Source: Bacillota bacterium
GTDB lineage: Bacteria; Bacillota_I; Bacilli_A; Erysipelotrichales; Erysipelotrichaceae
Assembly (NCBI GenBank): GCA_023387245.1
Contig: JAEWIH010000001.1
Location: forward strand, 1 to 5,028
Direction: 5' to 3'
DNA: 5,028 nucleotides
The notes beneath the pieces were generated by a model. The model saw nothing but the letters and a program-made list of their open reading frames with translations, searched no databases and was not told where the DNA came from. This document shows, in pieces, positions 1 to 4,568 of the stretch (positions within the stretch are counted from its first letter, which is position 1; each line of letters opens with the position of its first letter). The translations under genes were made by a program, and so were the position numbers.

Positions 1-320
1 ACATCTTTTAAAACTGTTTCTTCAAACAATTGAGCTTCAGGAAATTGAAAAATCAAACCAACTTTTTGTCTTAGTTGTTTAGTTTTTTTAGTTTTTTTAT
101 TGGCTATAATTTCAAAATCATCAACTATCACACTACCGCTTGTAGGTTTCAATAAACCATTTAAATGTTGAACTAAAGTTGATTTACCACTCCCTGTCTT
201 TCCAATTAAGGCTATAATTTTATTTTTAGGCAAAACTAAATTAATATCATTTAAAGCTTTAAAAGAAAAGCGACTATTAGTCAAGTATTCAAAATTTAAT
301 TTTTCGATTTTAACTGCCAT
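1..320 (-). CDS. ecfA2: Energy-coupling factor transporter ATPase EcfA2, N-terminal 106 residues (gene runs off the left edge)
   Basis: One of the two ATPases that pair in the cytoplasm to power an ECF importer of vitamins or transition metals, together with EcfT and exchangeable S components. The visible part has a Walker A motif GKTGSGKS at residues 40-47, a VIVDD strand at 64-68, and the Q-loop with the EcfA2-type signature FQFPEAQLFEETVLKDV at about 91-107; family members commonly continue into AFGP. The signature, Walker B and H-loop would lie beyond the edge. The start is well fixed: ATG at 320-318 has an in-frame TAA only two codons upstream (329-327). It overlaps the end of ecfA1 by 25 nt in another frame and has no recognisable Shine-Dalgarno, so translational coupling to ecfA1 is likely. 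The Walker A has Lys where EcfA2 proteins often have His (GHTGSGKS). A lysine/threonine-rich stretch lies at 75-81. Confidence 0.93.
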   Translation of the reverse strand, partial: MAVKIEKLNFEYLTNSRFSFKALNDINLVLPKNKIIALIGKTGSGKSTLVQHLNGLLKPTSGSVIVDDFEIIANKKTKKTKQLRQKVGLIFQFPEAQLFEETVLKD

Positions 321-1126
321 ATTTGTTTAATAACATCATCAAGCAACAAACTCGGCTTAATGTCTAATCCCCTTTCTTTTAATTTTAAGCTTAATTTTAA
401 AGCAAACGGTAAATCTAAATTGTTGTCTAATAGTAATTGTGGATGATTAAATATTTCTAAAACATTATCATTCATAATTACTTCACCATTATTTAAAATA
501 ATAATTTTATCAGCATAAACAATTTCTTCAATATCATGAGTAATTGAAATAATAGTAGGACGTTGATTTTGATGTATTTGTCTTACTAATTTATTAATCC
601 GATCTTTACCTAAAGGATCAAGCATCGAAGTAGCTTCATCCAAAATAATGACTTCAGGATTTAGTGCTAAAGTAGTAGCCAACGCAATTCTTTGTTTTTG
701 ACCTCCAGATAATTTAGTTGGTTCATGATTAATATATTTCAACATATTAACATCAGCTAATACTTTATTAATAATTTCAGGCATTAGCTTAGGATCGATA
801 TTTCTATTTTCTAATCCAAAGGCAATATCATCAGCTACTGTTGCCCCAATAAATTGATTATCAGGATTTTGAAATACTATCCCACATTTATTTCGGAATT
901 GATGAATATTTTTAGAATTAATAATTTCATTATTATATAAAACTTCTCCTTCATCGGGTGTTAATAAACCGATTAAAATTTTAGCTAATGTCGATTTACC
1001 GGAACCATTATGTCCAACTATACAAACATATTGCCCCGAATCAATAGTAAAAGACACATTTTTTAATGTGCTATTTTTATTAGATTTATCATAACAAAAA
1101 GAAATGTTTTTAAATTCAATACTCAT
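296..1126 (-). CDS. ecfA1: Energy-coupling factor transporter ATPase EcfA1 (CbiO-type)
   Basis: Cytoplasmic ABC ATPase of 276 residues that forms a heterodimer with EcfA2 and drives EcfT-coupled uptake of micronutrients. All nucleotide-binding motifs are intact: Walker A GHNGSGKS at 38-45, Q-loop FQNPDNQF around Gln86, signature LSGGQ at 139-143, Walker B VIILDE at 159-164 with catalytic Glu164, D-loop SMLDP at 167-171, and H-loop His197 in ITHD. The start used here is ATG 1126-1124, giving MSIEFKNISF, which matches family N-termini. A longer reading from 1153 adds nine residues (MIVIFEYKI) encoded by the hairpin at 1144-1165 and is unlikely. The Shine-Dalgarno is very weak (only GAG, 9 nt before ATG). 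The gene is followed by ecfA2 with a 25-nt overlap. In many Firmicutes this pair directly follows rplQ; here two genes intervene. The substrate cannot be told, because S components are encoded elsewhere. Confidence 0.95.
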   Translation of the reverse strand: MSIEFKNISFCYDKSNKNSTLKNVSFTIDSGQYVCIVGHNGSGKSTLAKILIGLLTPDEGEVLYNNEIINSKNIHQFRNKCGIVFQNPDNQFIGATVADDIAFGLENRNIDPKLMPEIINKVLADVNMLKYINHEPTKLSGGQKQRIALATTLALNPEVIILDEATSMLDPLGKDRINKLVRQIHQNQRPTIISITHDIEEIVYADKIIILNNGEVIMNDNVLEIFNHPQLLLDNNLDLPFALKLSLKLKERGLDIKPSLLLDDVIKQIWQLKSKN

Positions 1127-1138
1127 AATTTTATACTC

Positions 1139-1165
1139 AAAAATGACAATCATTACTGATTGTCA
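1139..1165 (-). terminator. Rho-independent terminator-like hairpin between the small membrane-protein gene and ecfA1
   Basis: Read on the minus strand, TGACAATCA (1165-1157), loop GTAA, then TGATTGTCA (1152-1144) make a perfect 9-bp stem, followed at once by TTTTT (1143-1139). The T run is only on the minus-strand side, which gives it a direction. The stem holds only three G:C pairs, so it may be leaky. It lies 6 nt after the stop codon of the small gene and its T run ends 12 nt before the ecfA1 ATG. It could therefore end the small transcript, attenuate readthrough into ecfA1, or act as a 5' leader hairpin of ecfA1. Confidence 0.68.
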
Positions 1166-1168
1166 ATA

Positions 1169-1197
1169 ATTTTATTTAATAGAACAAGCTTCCTCAA
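1169..1197 (-). promoter_or_regulatory. Candidate sigma-A promoter for ecfA1, overlapping the 3' end of the small gene
   Basis: On the minus strand, TTGAGG (1197-1192, four of six bases of TTGACA) is separated by exactly 17 nt from TAAAAT (1174-1169, five of six bases of TATAAT). Transcription would start near 1162, at the first arm of the hairpin at 1144-1165, leaving a leader of roughly 35 nt before the ecfA1 ATG. In AT-rich DNA such matches arise by chance, so this is only a candidate. It is the only promoter-like pair I found that could serve ecfA1 independently. Confidence 0.35.
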
Positions 1198-1399
1198 CAG
1201 TTTCAGAAGCATCATCTAATTTTTTTTCTAATTTAGACAAAACGCCATCAACTTTATTCGCAACTTCGTCAACAGCTTTATGAATTTTGCCATCGATTTT
1301 TAAAATAAATTCATCGCCTGCTTCTTTTCTACGCTTATATTCACTATAAGCTAAATAGCCTAAACCTGCCAATGCAGCTAAACCTAATAATTTTTTCAT
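1172..1399 (-). CDS. Small protein with N-terminal membrane segment, function unknown (75 residues)
   Basis: I do not recognise a named family with certainty. Residues 4-18 are a short run rich in Leu, Ala and Gly (LLGLAALAGLGYLAY), followed by a basic patch YKRRK at 21-25. This fits a single membrane anchor with the rest of the protein in the cytoplasm by the positive-inside rule. Residues about 30-70 are highly charged, with spaced Val/Leu residues that suggest an amphipathic or coiled-coil helix, and the tail carries one Cys (EEACSIK). This general plan resembles small YtxH-like envelope proteins, but the likeness is only in architecture. The gene is convincing: ATG at 1399 follows a strong AAAAGGAG Shine-Dalgarno with 9-10 nt spacing, an extended -10 promoter lies just upstream, and a hairpin terminator follows the TAA stop. 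It appears to be its own transcription unit. Confidence 0.85.
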   Translation of the reverse strand: MKKLLGLAALAGLGYLAYSEYKRRKEAGDEFILKIDGKIHKAVDEVANKVDGVLSKLEKKLDDASETVEEACSIK

Positions 1400-1424
1400 T
1401 TCTTTTCGCTCCTTTTCTATCTAT

Positions 1425-1433
1425 ATTGTATCA
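1425..1433 (-). promoter_or_regulatory. Extended -10 promoter for the small membrane-protein gene
   Basis: On the minus strand TGATACAAT (1433-1425) fits the extended -10 pattern TGN-TATAAT, with TACAAT matching five of six bases. The -35 position at 17-nt spacing (1453-1448, ATGAAT) matches only three of six bases, so the TG extension and the T-rich spacer (nine T at 1441-1433) would have to compensate. The predicted start is near 1418, giving a leader of about 18-19 nt that contains the Shine-Dalgarno. This fits a short constitutive transcript from a housekeeping sigma factor. Confidence 0.5.
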
Positions 1434-1453
1434 AAAAAAAATAAAATATTCAT

Positions 1454-2026
1454 CTATTTATGCTCAATAGTCATTAATCCATCACCTAATGACAATATTT
1501 TAACATTAAATCTAGTATCTTTTTGGATATTTTCAACAAAATTATGTAACTTTTTAATCAATGATTTAGTTTTAAGAGATACATTGTCATCATCAATTTT
1601 AAGATCATGAAAATAAATATTATCTATAAATATTATGCCGTTAGTATTTAAATATGGTAAATAATGATCTAAAAAAGCTTGGTTTTGAGCTTTCGCAGCA
1701 TCAAAAAGCATTAAATCATATTTTTTATTTGGATAATAATTCAATCCATCTTCATAAATAAGTTTAATCTTTTTATCATTAAAAAGTAAAACATTTTCTC
1801 TAGCAATTAAATGGCGATCTAAATCGCGCTCCAATGATTCAATATGATTAATTAAGCTGTTTTGGCTAAAATATAATGTCGAATAAGCAACACATGTACC
1901 AATTTCTAACATATATCGATACTGCCGTTGATTAATAGTTTGACAAATATAATTTAGAGCTTCATCATACATAATTGGATATTTTTGACTTAAACACCAA
2001 TTACGATAATCTAATAAAGTATTCAT
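1454..2026 (-). CDS. trmR: SAM-dependent O-methyltransferase of the YrrM/TrmR type (probable tRNA 5-hydroxyuridine methyltransferase)
   Basis: Cytoplasmic class I methyltransferase of 190 residues, related to the COMT-like family. Bacillus subtilis YrrM/TrmR methylates 5-hydroxyuridine at the tRNA wobble position to mo5U. Visible features are the substrate-loop PIM at 17-19, motif I LEIGTCVAYST at 40-50, acidic motif II IESLERD at 62-68, FDAAKAQ at 108-114 with metal-binding Asp109, and IFIDN at 132-136 supplying Asp135 and Asn136. DAAKxQ followed by xDN is characteristic of the YrrM group. Motif I reads GTCVAYS rather than the usual GTxxGYS, so a conserved Gly is Ala47. The start chosen is ATG 2026. 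A GTG at 2041 would add five residues but lies in a terminator hairpin. Neither start has a Shine-Dalgarno. The gene sits directly after rplQ and probably depends on readthrough. The family is sure; the exact tRNA substrate is inferred. Confidence 0.82.
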   Translation of the reverse strand: MNTLLDYRNWCLSQKYPIMYDEALNYICQTINQRQYRYMLEIGTCVAYSTLYFSQNSLINHIESLERDLDRHLIARENVLLFNDKKIKLIYEDGLNYYPNKKYDLMLFDAAKAQNQAFLDHYLPYLNTNGIIFIDNIYFHDLKIDDDNVSLKTKSLIKKLHNFVENIQKDTRFNVKILSLGDGLMTIEHK

Positions 2027-2032
2027 ATATAT

Positions 2033-2055
2033 AAAAAGCACATTTCTGTGCTTTT
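2033..2055 (-). terminator. Rho-independent terminator at the end of the ribosomal protein/rpoA operon
   Basis: On the minus strand AAAAGCACA (2055-2047), loop GAAA, and TGTGCTTTT (2042-2034) form a 9-bp stem capped by a GNRA-type tetraloop. The T residues of the 3' arm plus one more give a run of five, followed by ATATAT. The first arm begins inside the rplQ stop codon (TAA 2056-2054), so termination would be immediate. The short T tract and three G:C pairs suggest partial termination, which would let some transcripts continue into the methyltransferase gene, whose ATG is only 7 nt beyond the stem. Confidence 0.7.
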
Positions 2056-2410
2056 AAACAAATTCAATTTGTGCCATTTCGCTAGCATCGCCACGGCGTT
2101 GTACAGTTTTTAATACTCTAGTATAACCACCATTACGAGTAGTATATTTTGGACCTACTTCATCGAATAATACTTGTAACGCTGTTTTGTTATCTTTATT
2201 TCTAGCATTAAATAAAATTTGTGCAGCTTGACGACGGGCAGCCAAATCATTACGCTTAGCAAGAGTAACTAATTTATCAGCCACTGTCCTAAGTTCTAGT
2301 GCTCTTTTATGAGTAGTAGTTATTTTACCATGCAATACAAGTGATGTCGCAAGATTACGTAACATAGCTTTACGATGAGCAGCTAAAACTCCTAGTTTAC
2401 GATTTTTCAT
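2054..2410 (-). CDS. rplQ: 50S ribosomal protein L17
   Basis: L17 is a large-subunit ribosomal protein located near the exit of the peptide tunnel. The 118-residue product has the family hallmarks: RKLGVLAAHRKAMLRNLATS at 4-23, ITTTHKRALELR in the following helix, RRQAAQILF in the middle, and the C-terminal block RNGGYTRVLKTVQRRGDASEMA before the short IEFV end. Its length is normal for bacterial L17. ATG at 2410 follows AGAGGAG with about 9 nt spacing; two other ATGs between the Shine-Dalgarno and this start are in another frame. The gap to the rpoA stop is 14 nt, and the rpoA TAG abuts the rplQ Shine-Dalgarno, so the genes are co-transcribed and probably coupled. This is the last gene of the conserved operon, with a hairpin directly on its stop codon. 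Confidence 0.98.
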   Translation of the reverse strand: MKNRKLGVLAAHRKAMLRNLATSLVLHGKITTTHKRALELRTVADKLVTLAKRNDLAARRQAAQILFNARNKDNKTALQVLFDEVGPKYTTRNGGYTRVLKTVQRRGDASEMAQIEFV

Positions 2411-2424
2411 ACATCATTTCTCCT

Positions 2425-3390
2425 CTAGTTATAATCATAGCCTTTAAAACCAAGACCTAGATCACCTAATTTATCTTTCACTTCTTTTAATGATTTTTTA
2501 CCTAAATTACGAACTTTCATCATTTCATCTTCACTCTTTTGAGTCAATTCATCCACCGTCGCAATTCCTGCTCTTTTCAAACAATTATAAGAACGCACTG
2601 ATAAATCTAAATCTTCAATCATCATAGAAGATTTTGGTTTATCATAACCATCAATATTTGGCTTAATTACAGAATCTTGACAAGCCACTTCAGTTTCTAA
2701 TTCAGCAATTAAATTAAAATAATCGCTTAATATTTTAGCAGCCTGAGCTAAAGCTCTTTGAGGCGTAACCGATTCATCTGTCCATACTTCAACAATTAAT
2801 CTATCATATTGAGTAGTAGTTTTAAAACTAGCAGACTCAACAAGATAAGTAGCTCTTTGAACTGGCGTATAAATTGAATCAGTATAAATTGTACCAATTC
2901 CTTGTGTCAACTCTTTATGTAATTGTTTATTAGTTTCTTGGGAAACATAACCACGACCATTTTTTACTTTAAATTCAATATCAAGATGACCTTTTTCAGA
3001 CAATGTCGCAATTTTTAAATCAGGATTAACAATAGTAACACCGGCAGGCACTTTAATATCACCCGCAACAACTACTTTAGGTCCTTGTTCATGAAGACGC
3101 AATGTATAAGTATCATCATCATCTATTTTCATGATTAATTCTTTTACATTCAATAAAATAGTAGTTACATCTTCTTTAACACCAGTAATCGAAGAAAATT
3201 CATGAGCAACACCATCGATTTTTAAAGAATAAACAGCAGCACCAGGTAATGAAGACAATAACACTCTTCGCAGTGCATTACCTAAAGTATGCCCAAACCC
3301 TCTCTCTAAAGGCTCAATTACAAACTTGCCATAATTTTTAGTTTCGTCTAATTCTTTGATTTCAAACTTAGCTCTTTCAAATTGTTGCAT
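2425..3390 (-). CDS. rpoA: DNA-directed RNA polymerase subunit alpha
   Basis: Alpha dimerises to start assembly of RNA polymerase, and its C-terminal domain contacts UP elements and activators. The product has 321 residues. The N-terminal domain (about 1-232) carries the dimerisation block EPLERGFGHTLGNALRRVLL at 26-45, VKEDVTTILLNVK at 71-83, and GYVSQETNK at 147-155. A linker of roughly 20 residues follows. The C-terminal domain (about 257-316) has IEDLDLSVRSYNCLKRAGI with Arg266 at the position of the DNA-contacting Arg265 of E. coli, then the helix-hairpin-helix-like RNLGKKSLKEVKDKL at 294-308. The ATG at 3390 follows AAAGGAGG with 8 nt spacing. It is flanked by rpsK (23-nt gap) and rplQ (14-nt gap). 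No rpsD lies before it, which is the Firmicutes arrangement. Nothing is missing or broken. Confidence 0.99.
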   Translation of the reverse strand: MQQFERAKFEIKELDETKNYGKFVIEPLERGFGHTLGNALRRVLLSSLPGAAVYSLKIDGVAHEFSSITGVKEDVTTILLNVKELIMKIDDDDTYTLRLHEQGPKVVVAGDIKVPAGVTIVNPDLKIATLSEKGHLDIEFKVKNGRGYVSQETNKQLHKELTQGIGTIYTDSIYTPVQRATYLVESASFKTTTQYDRLIVEVWTDESVTPQRALAQAAKILSDYFNLIAELETEVACQDSVIKPNIDGYDKPKSSMMIEDLDLSVRSYNCLKRAGIATVDELTQKSEDEMMKVRNLGKKSLKEVKDKLGDLGLGFKGYDYN

Positions 3391-3413
3391 TCAAGCACCC
3401 TCCTTTATTCCAA

Positions 3414-3812
3414 TTAACCACGAGGTCTCTTTGGTGGACGGCATCCGTTGTGTGGAATTGGTGTATTATCATTAATCGCAGTAATTTCTAAACCTGCTAC
3501 TTGTAAAGAACGAACAGCAGATTCACGACCAGGACCAGGTCCTTTCACAGAAACTTCAACACTCTTCATACCATGATCAACAGCAGCCTTAGCAGCAGCT
3601 TCACTAGCTTGTTGAGCAGCATATGGAGTTGATTTTCTTGATCCTTTATAGCCCAATGCTCCCGCAGAAGACCAAGCAATTACATTACCATGTTCATCAC
3701 TAATTGTAACGATTGTATTGTTAAAAGTTGAATGAATATGAGCAACACCCTTCGCTATATTTTTACGCACACGACGTTTACGTGTAGTTTTTGCGTTTTT
3801 TCCTTTAGCCAT
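3414..3812 (-). CDS. rpsK: 30S ribosomal protein S11
   Basis: S11 binds 16S rRNA in the platform of the small subunit, near the E site. The 132-residue protein has a basic N-terminal tail ([12 protein letters not shown]), then [16 protein letters not shown] at 25-40, the [22 protein letters not shown] block at 46-67, [19 protein letters not shown] at 85-103, and the highly conserved C-terminal [16 protein letters not shown]. Length and motifs are as expected for a bacterial S11. ATG at 3812 is preceded by AGGAG with about 9 nt spacing. It lies 19 nt after rpsM and 23 nt before rpoA, so it is an internal gene of the operon. The usual end KRRRV is KRPRG here, a small variation. Confidence 0.99.
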   Translation of the reverse strand: MAKGKNAKTTRKRRVRKNIAKGVAHIHSTFNNTIVTISDEHGNVIAWSSAGALGYKGSRKSTPYAAQQASEAAAKAAVDHGMKSVEVSVKGPGPGRESAVRSLQVAGLEITAINDNTPIPHNGCRPPKRPRG

Positions 3813-3831
3813 ATTTATACTCTCCTATCCG

Positions 3832-4197
3832 TTATTTCTTCTTATTAGCCACTGTACGGCGTGGACCTTTACGAGTTCTCGCATTAGTCTTAGTTCTTTG
3901 ACCACGAACCGGTAGACCTTTACGATGACGGATACCCCGATAAGAACCTATTTCCATCAAACGTTTAATATTAAGTGTTACTTCACGACGTAAATCACCT
4001 TCGATTTTCATCGTATTTACAATGTTACGAATAGCATTTACTTGTTCATCACTTAAATCTTTAACACGAATATTGCCATCAACATTCGCTTCTTTTAATA
4101 CTTTTTGAGCTGTAGGCAACCCAATACCATAAATATATGTTAACGATACTTCAACTCGTTTATTACGAGGAATATCAACACCAGCAATCCGAGCCAT
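3832..4197 (-). CDS. rpsM: 30S ribosomal protein S13
   Basis: S13 sits in the head of the small subunit, contacts the P-site tRNA and bridges to the large subunit. The 121-residue product begins [26 protein letters not shown], has the helix-two-turn-helix core and [32 protein letters not shown] near the C-terminus, and ends in a basic tail RRTVANKKK that would reach the tRNA. Length is normal. ATG at 4197 follows AAAGGAG with about 10 nt spacing; an ATG inside that spacer is in another frame. It is 20 nt after rpmJ and 19 nt before rpsK, inside the operon. Confidence 0.99.
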   Translation of the reverse strand: MARIAGVDIPRNKRVEVSLTYIYGIGLPTAQKVLKEANVDGNIRVKDLSDEQVNAIRNIVNTMKIEGDLRREVTLNIKRLMEIGSYRGIRHRKGLPVRGQRTKTNARTRKGPRRTVANKKK

Positions 4198-4217
4198 ATT
4201 TCATAATCTCCTTTATA

Positions 4218-4331
4218 TTACCCTTGACGTTGTTTGTGCTTAGGGTTTTCACAAATAATCATTACGCGCCCTTTACGTTTAATGACGCGACATTTATCAC
4301 AAATTGGTTTAACAGACGGTCTAACTTTCAT
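4218..4331 (-). CDS. rpmJ: 50S ribosomal protein L36 (zinc-ribbon form)
   Basis: L36 is a tiny large-subunit protein that helps organise 23S rRNA. The 37-residue product begins [14 protein letters not shown] and ends with [10 protein letters not shown], close to the bacterial consensus throughout. Cys11, Cys14, Cys27 and His32 form the zinc-binding set of the C+ type, so this is the zinc-dependent version rather than the cysteine-free paralogue some genomes keep for zinc starvation. ATG at 4331 follows AAGGAGG with only 4 nt between GGAGG and ATG. The infA stop codon TAA overlaps that Shine-Dalgarno (TAAGGAGG), so translation is likely coupled to infA. It is followed by rpsM after 20 nt. Confidence 0.98.
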   Translation of the reverse strand: MKVRPSVKPICDKCRVIKRKGRVMIICENPKHKQRQG

Positions 4332-4340
4332 GTTACCTCC

Positions 4341-4559
4341 TTATTTATGTCTATATGTAATTCGGCCACGTGTTAAGTCGTATGGAGATATTTCCACCGT
4401 GACACGATCACCTGGTAAAATGCGAATGTAATGCATACGGATTTTACCAGAAACGTGAGCCAAAATTTCGTGCCCATTTACTAATTTTACCTTAAATTGC
4501 GCATTAGGTAAAGTATCTTCAACAATTCCTGTTATTTCAATAACATCTTGTTTAGCCAT
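4341..4559 (-). CDS. infA: Translation initiation factor IF-1
   Basis: IF-1 is an OB-fold protein that occupies the A site of the 30S subunit during initiation. The 72-residue protein matches the family over its whole length: [20 protein letters not shown], then [17 protein letters not shown], then [31 protein letters not shown] at 4559 follows a perfect AGGAGG, with a short 5-nt spacer; another ATG inside the spacer is out of frame. The map stop codon TAG overlaps this Shine-Dalgarno (TAGGAGG), with only 9 nt between the genes. In some Firmicutes a KOW-domain gene lies between map and infA; here there is none. Confidence 0.99.
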   Translation of the reverse strand: MAKQDVIEITGIVEDTLPNAQFKVKLVNGHEILAHVSGKIRMHYIRILPGDRVTVEISPYDLTRGRITYRHK

Positions 4560-4568
4560 TCATTCCTC

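Noticed and set aside
1127..1153. Extended ecfA1 start at 1153 adding nine residues
   Set aside because: The extension lies in the terminator-like hairpin, has no Shine-Dalgarno, and does not match the family N-terminus, which begins at MSIEFKNISF.
1162..1167. Perfect TTGACA -35 box on the minus strand in front of ecfA1
   Set aside because: It is part of the hairpin arm, and no -10-like hexamer lies at 16-18 nt; the nearest TATAAA is about 25 nt away.
1433..1459. Possible terminator after the methyltransferase: AAATA/TATTT stem before a T-rich run
   Set aside because: The stem is five A:T pairs only and too weak to believe. The T run is better explained as the spacer of the promoter for the small gene.
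2027..2041. GTG start at 2041 for the methyltransferase
   Set aside because: It falls inside the rplQ terminator stem, lacks a Shine-Dalgarno, and adds a five-residue hydrophobic start not expected in the family.
4137..4376. Plus-strand open frame of 79 codons opposite rpsM, rpmJ and infA
   Set aside because: It lies antisense to three unmistakable conserved genes, its translation resembles no known protein, and no Shine-Dalgarno precedes it. It is a shadow of the real genes.
4234..4431. Plus-strand open frame of 65 codons opposite rpmJ and infA
   Set aside because: It is antisense to rpmJ and infA and has no supporting signals.
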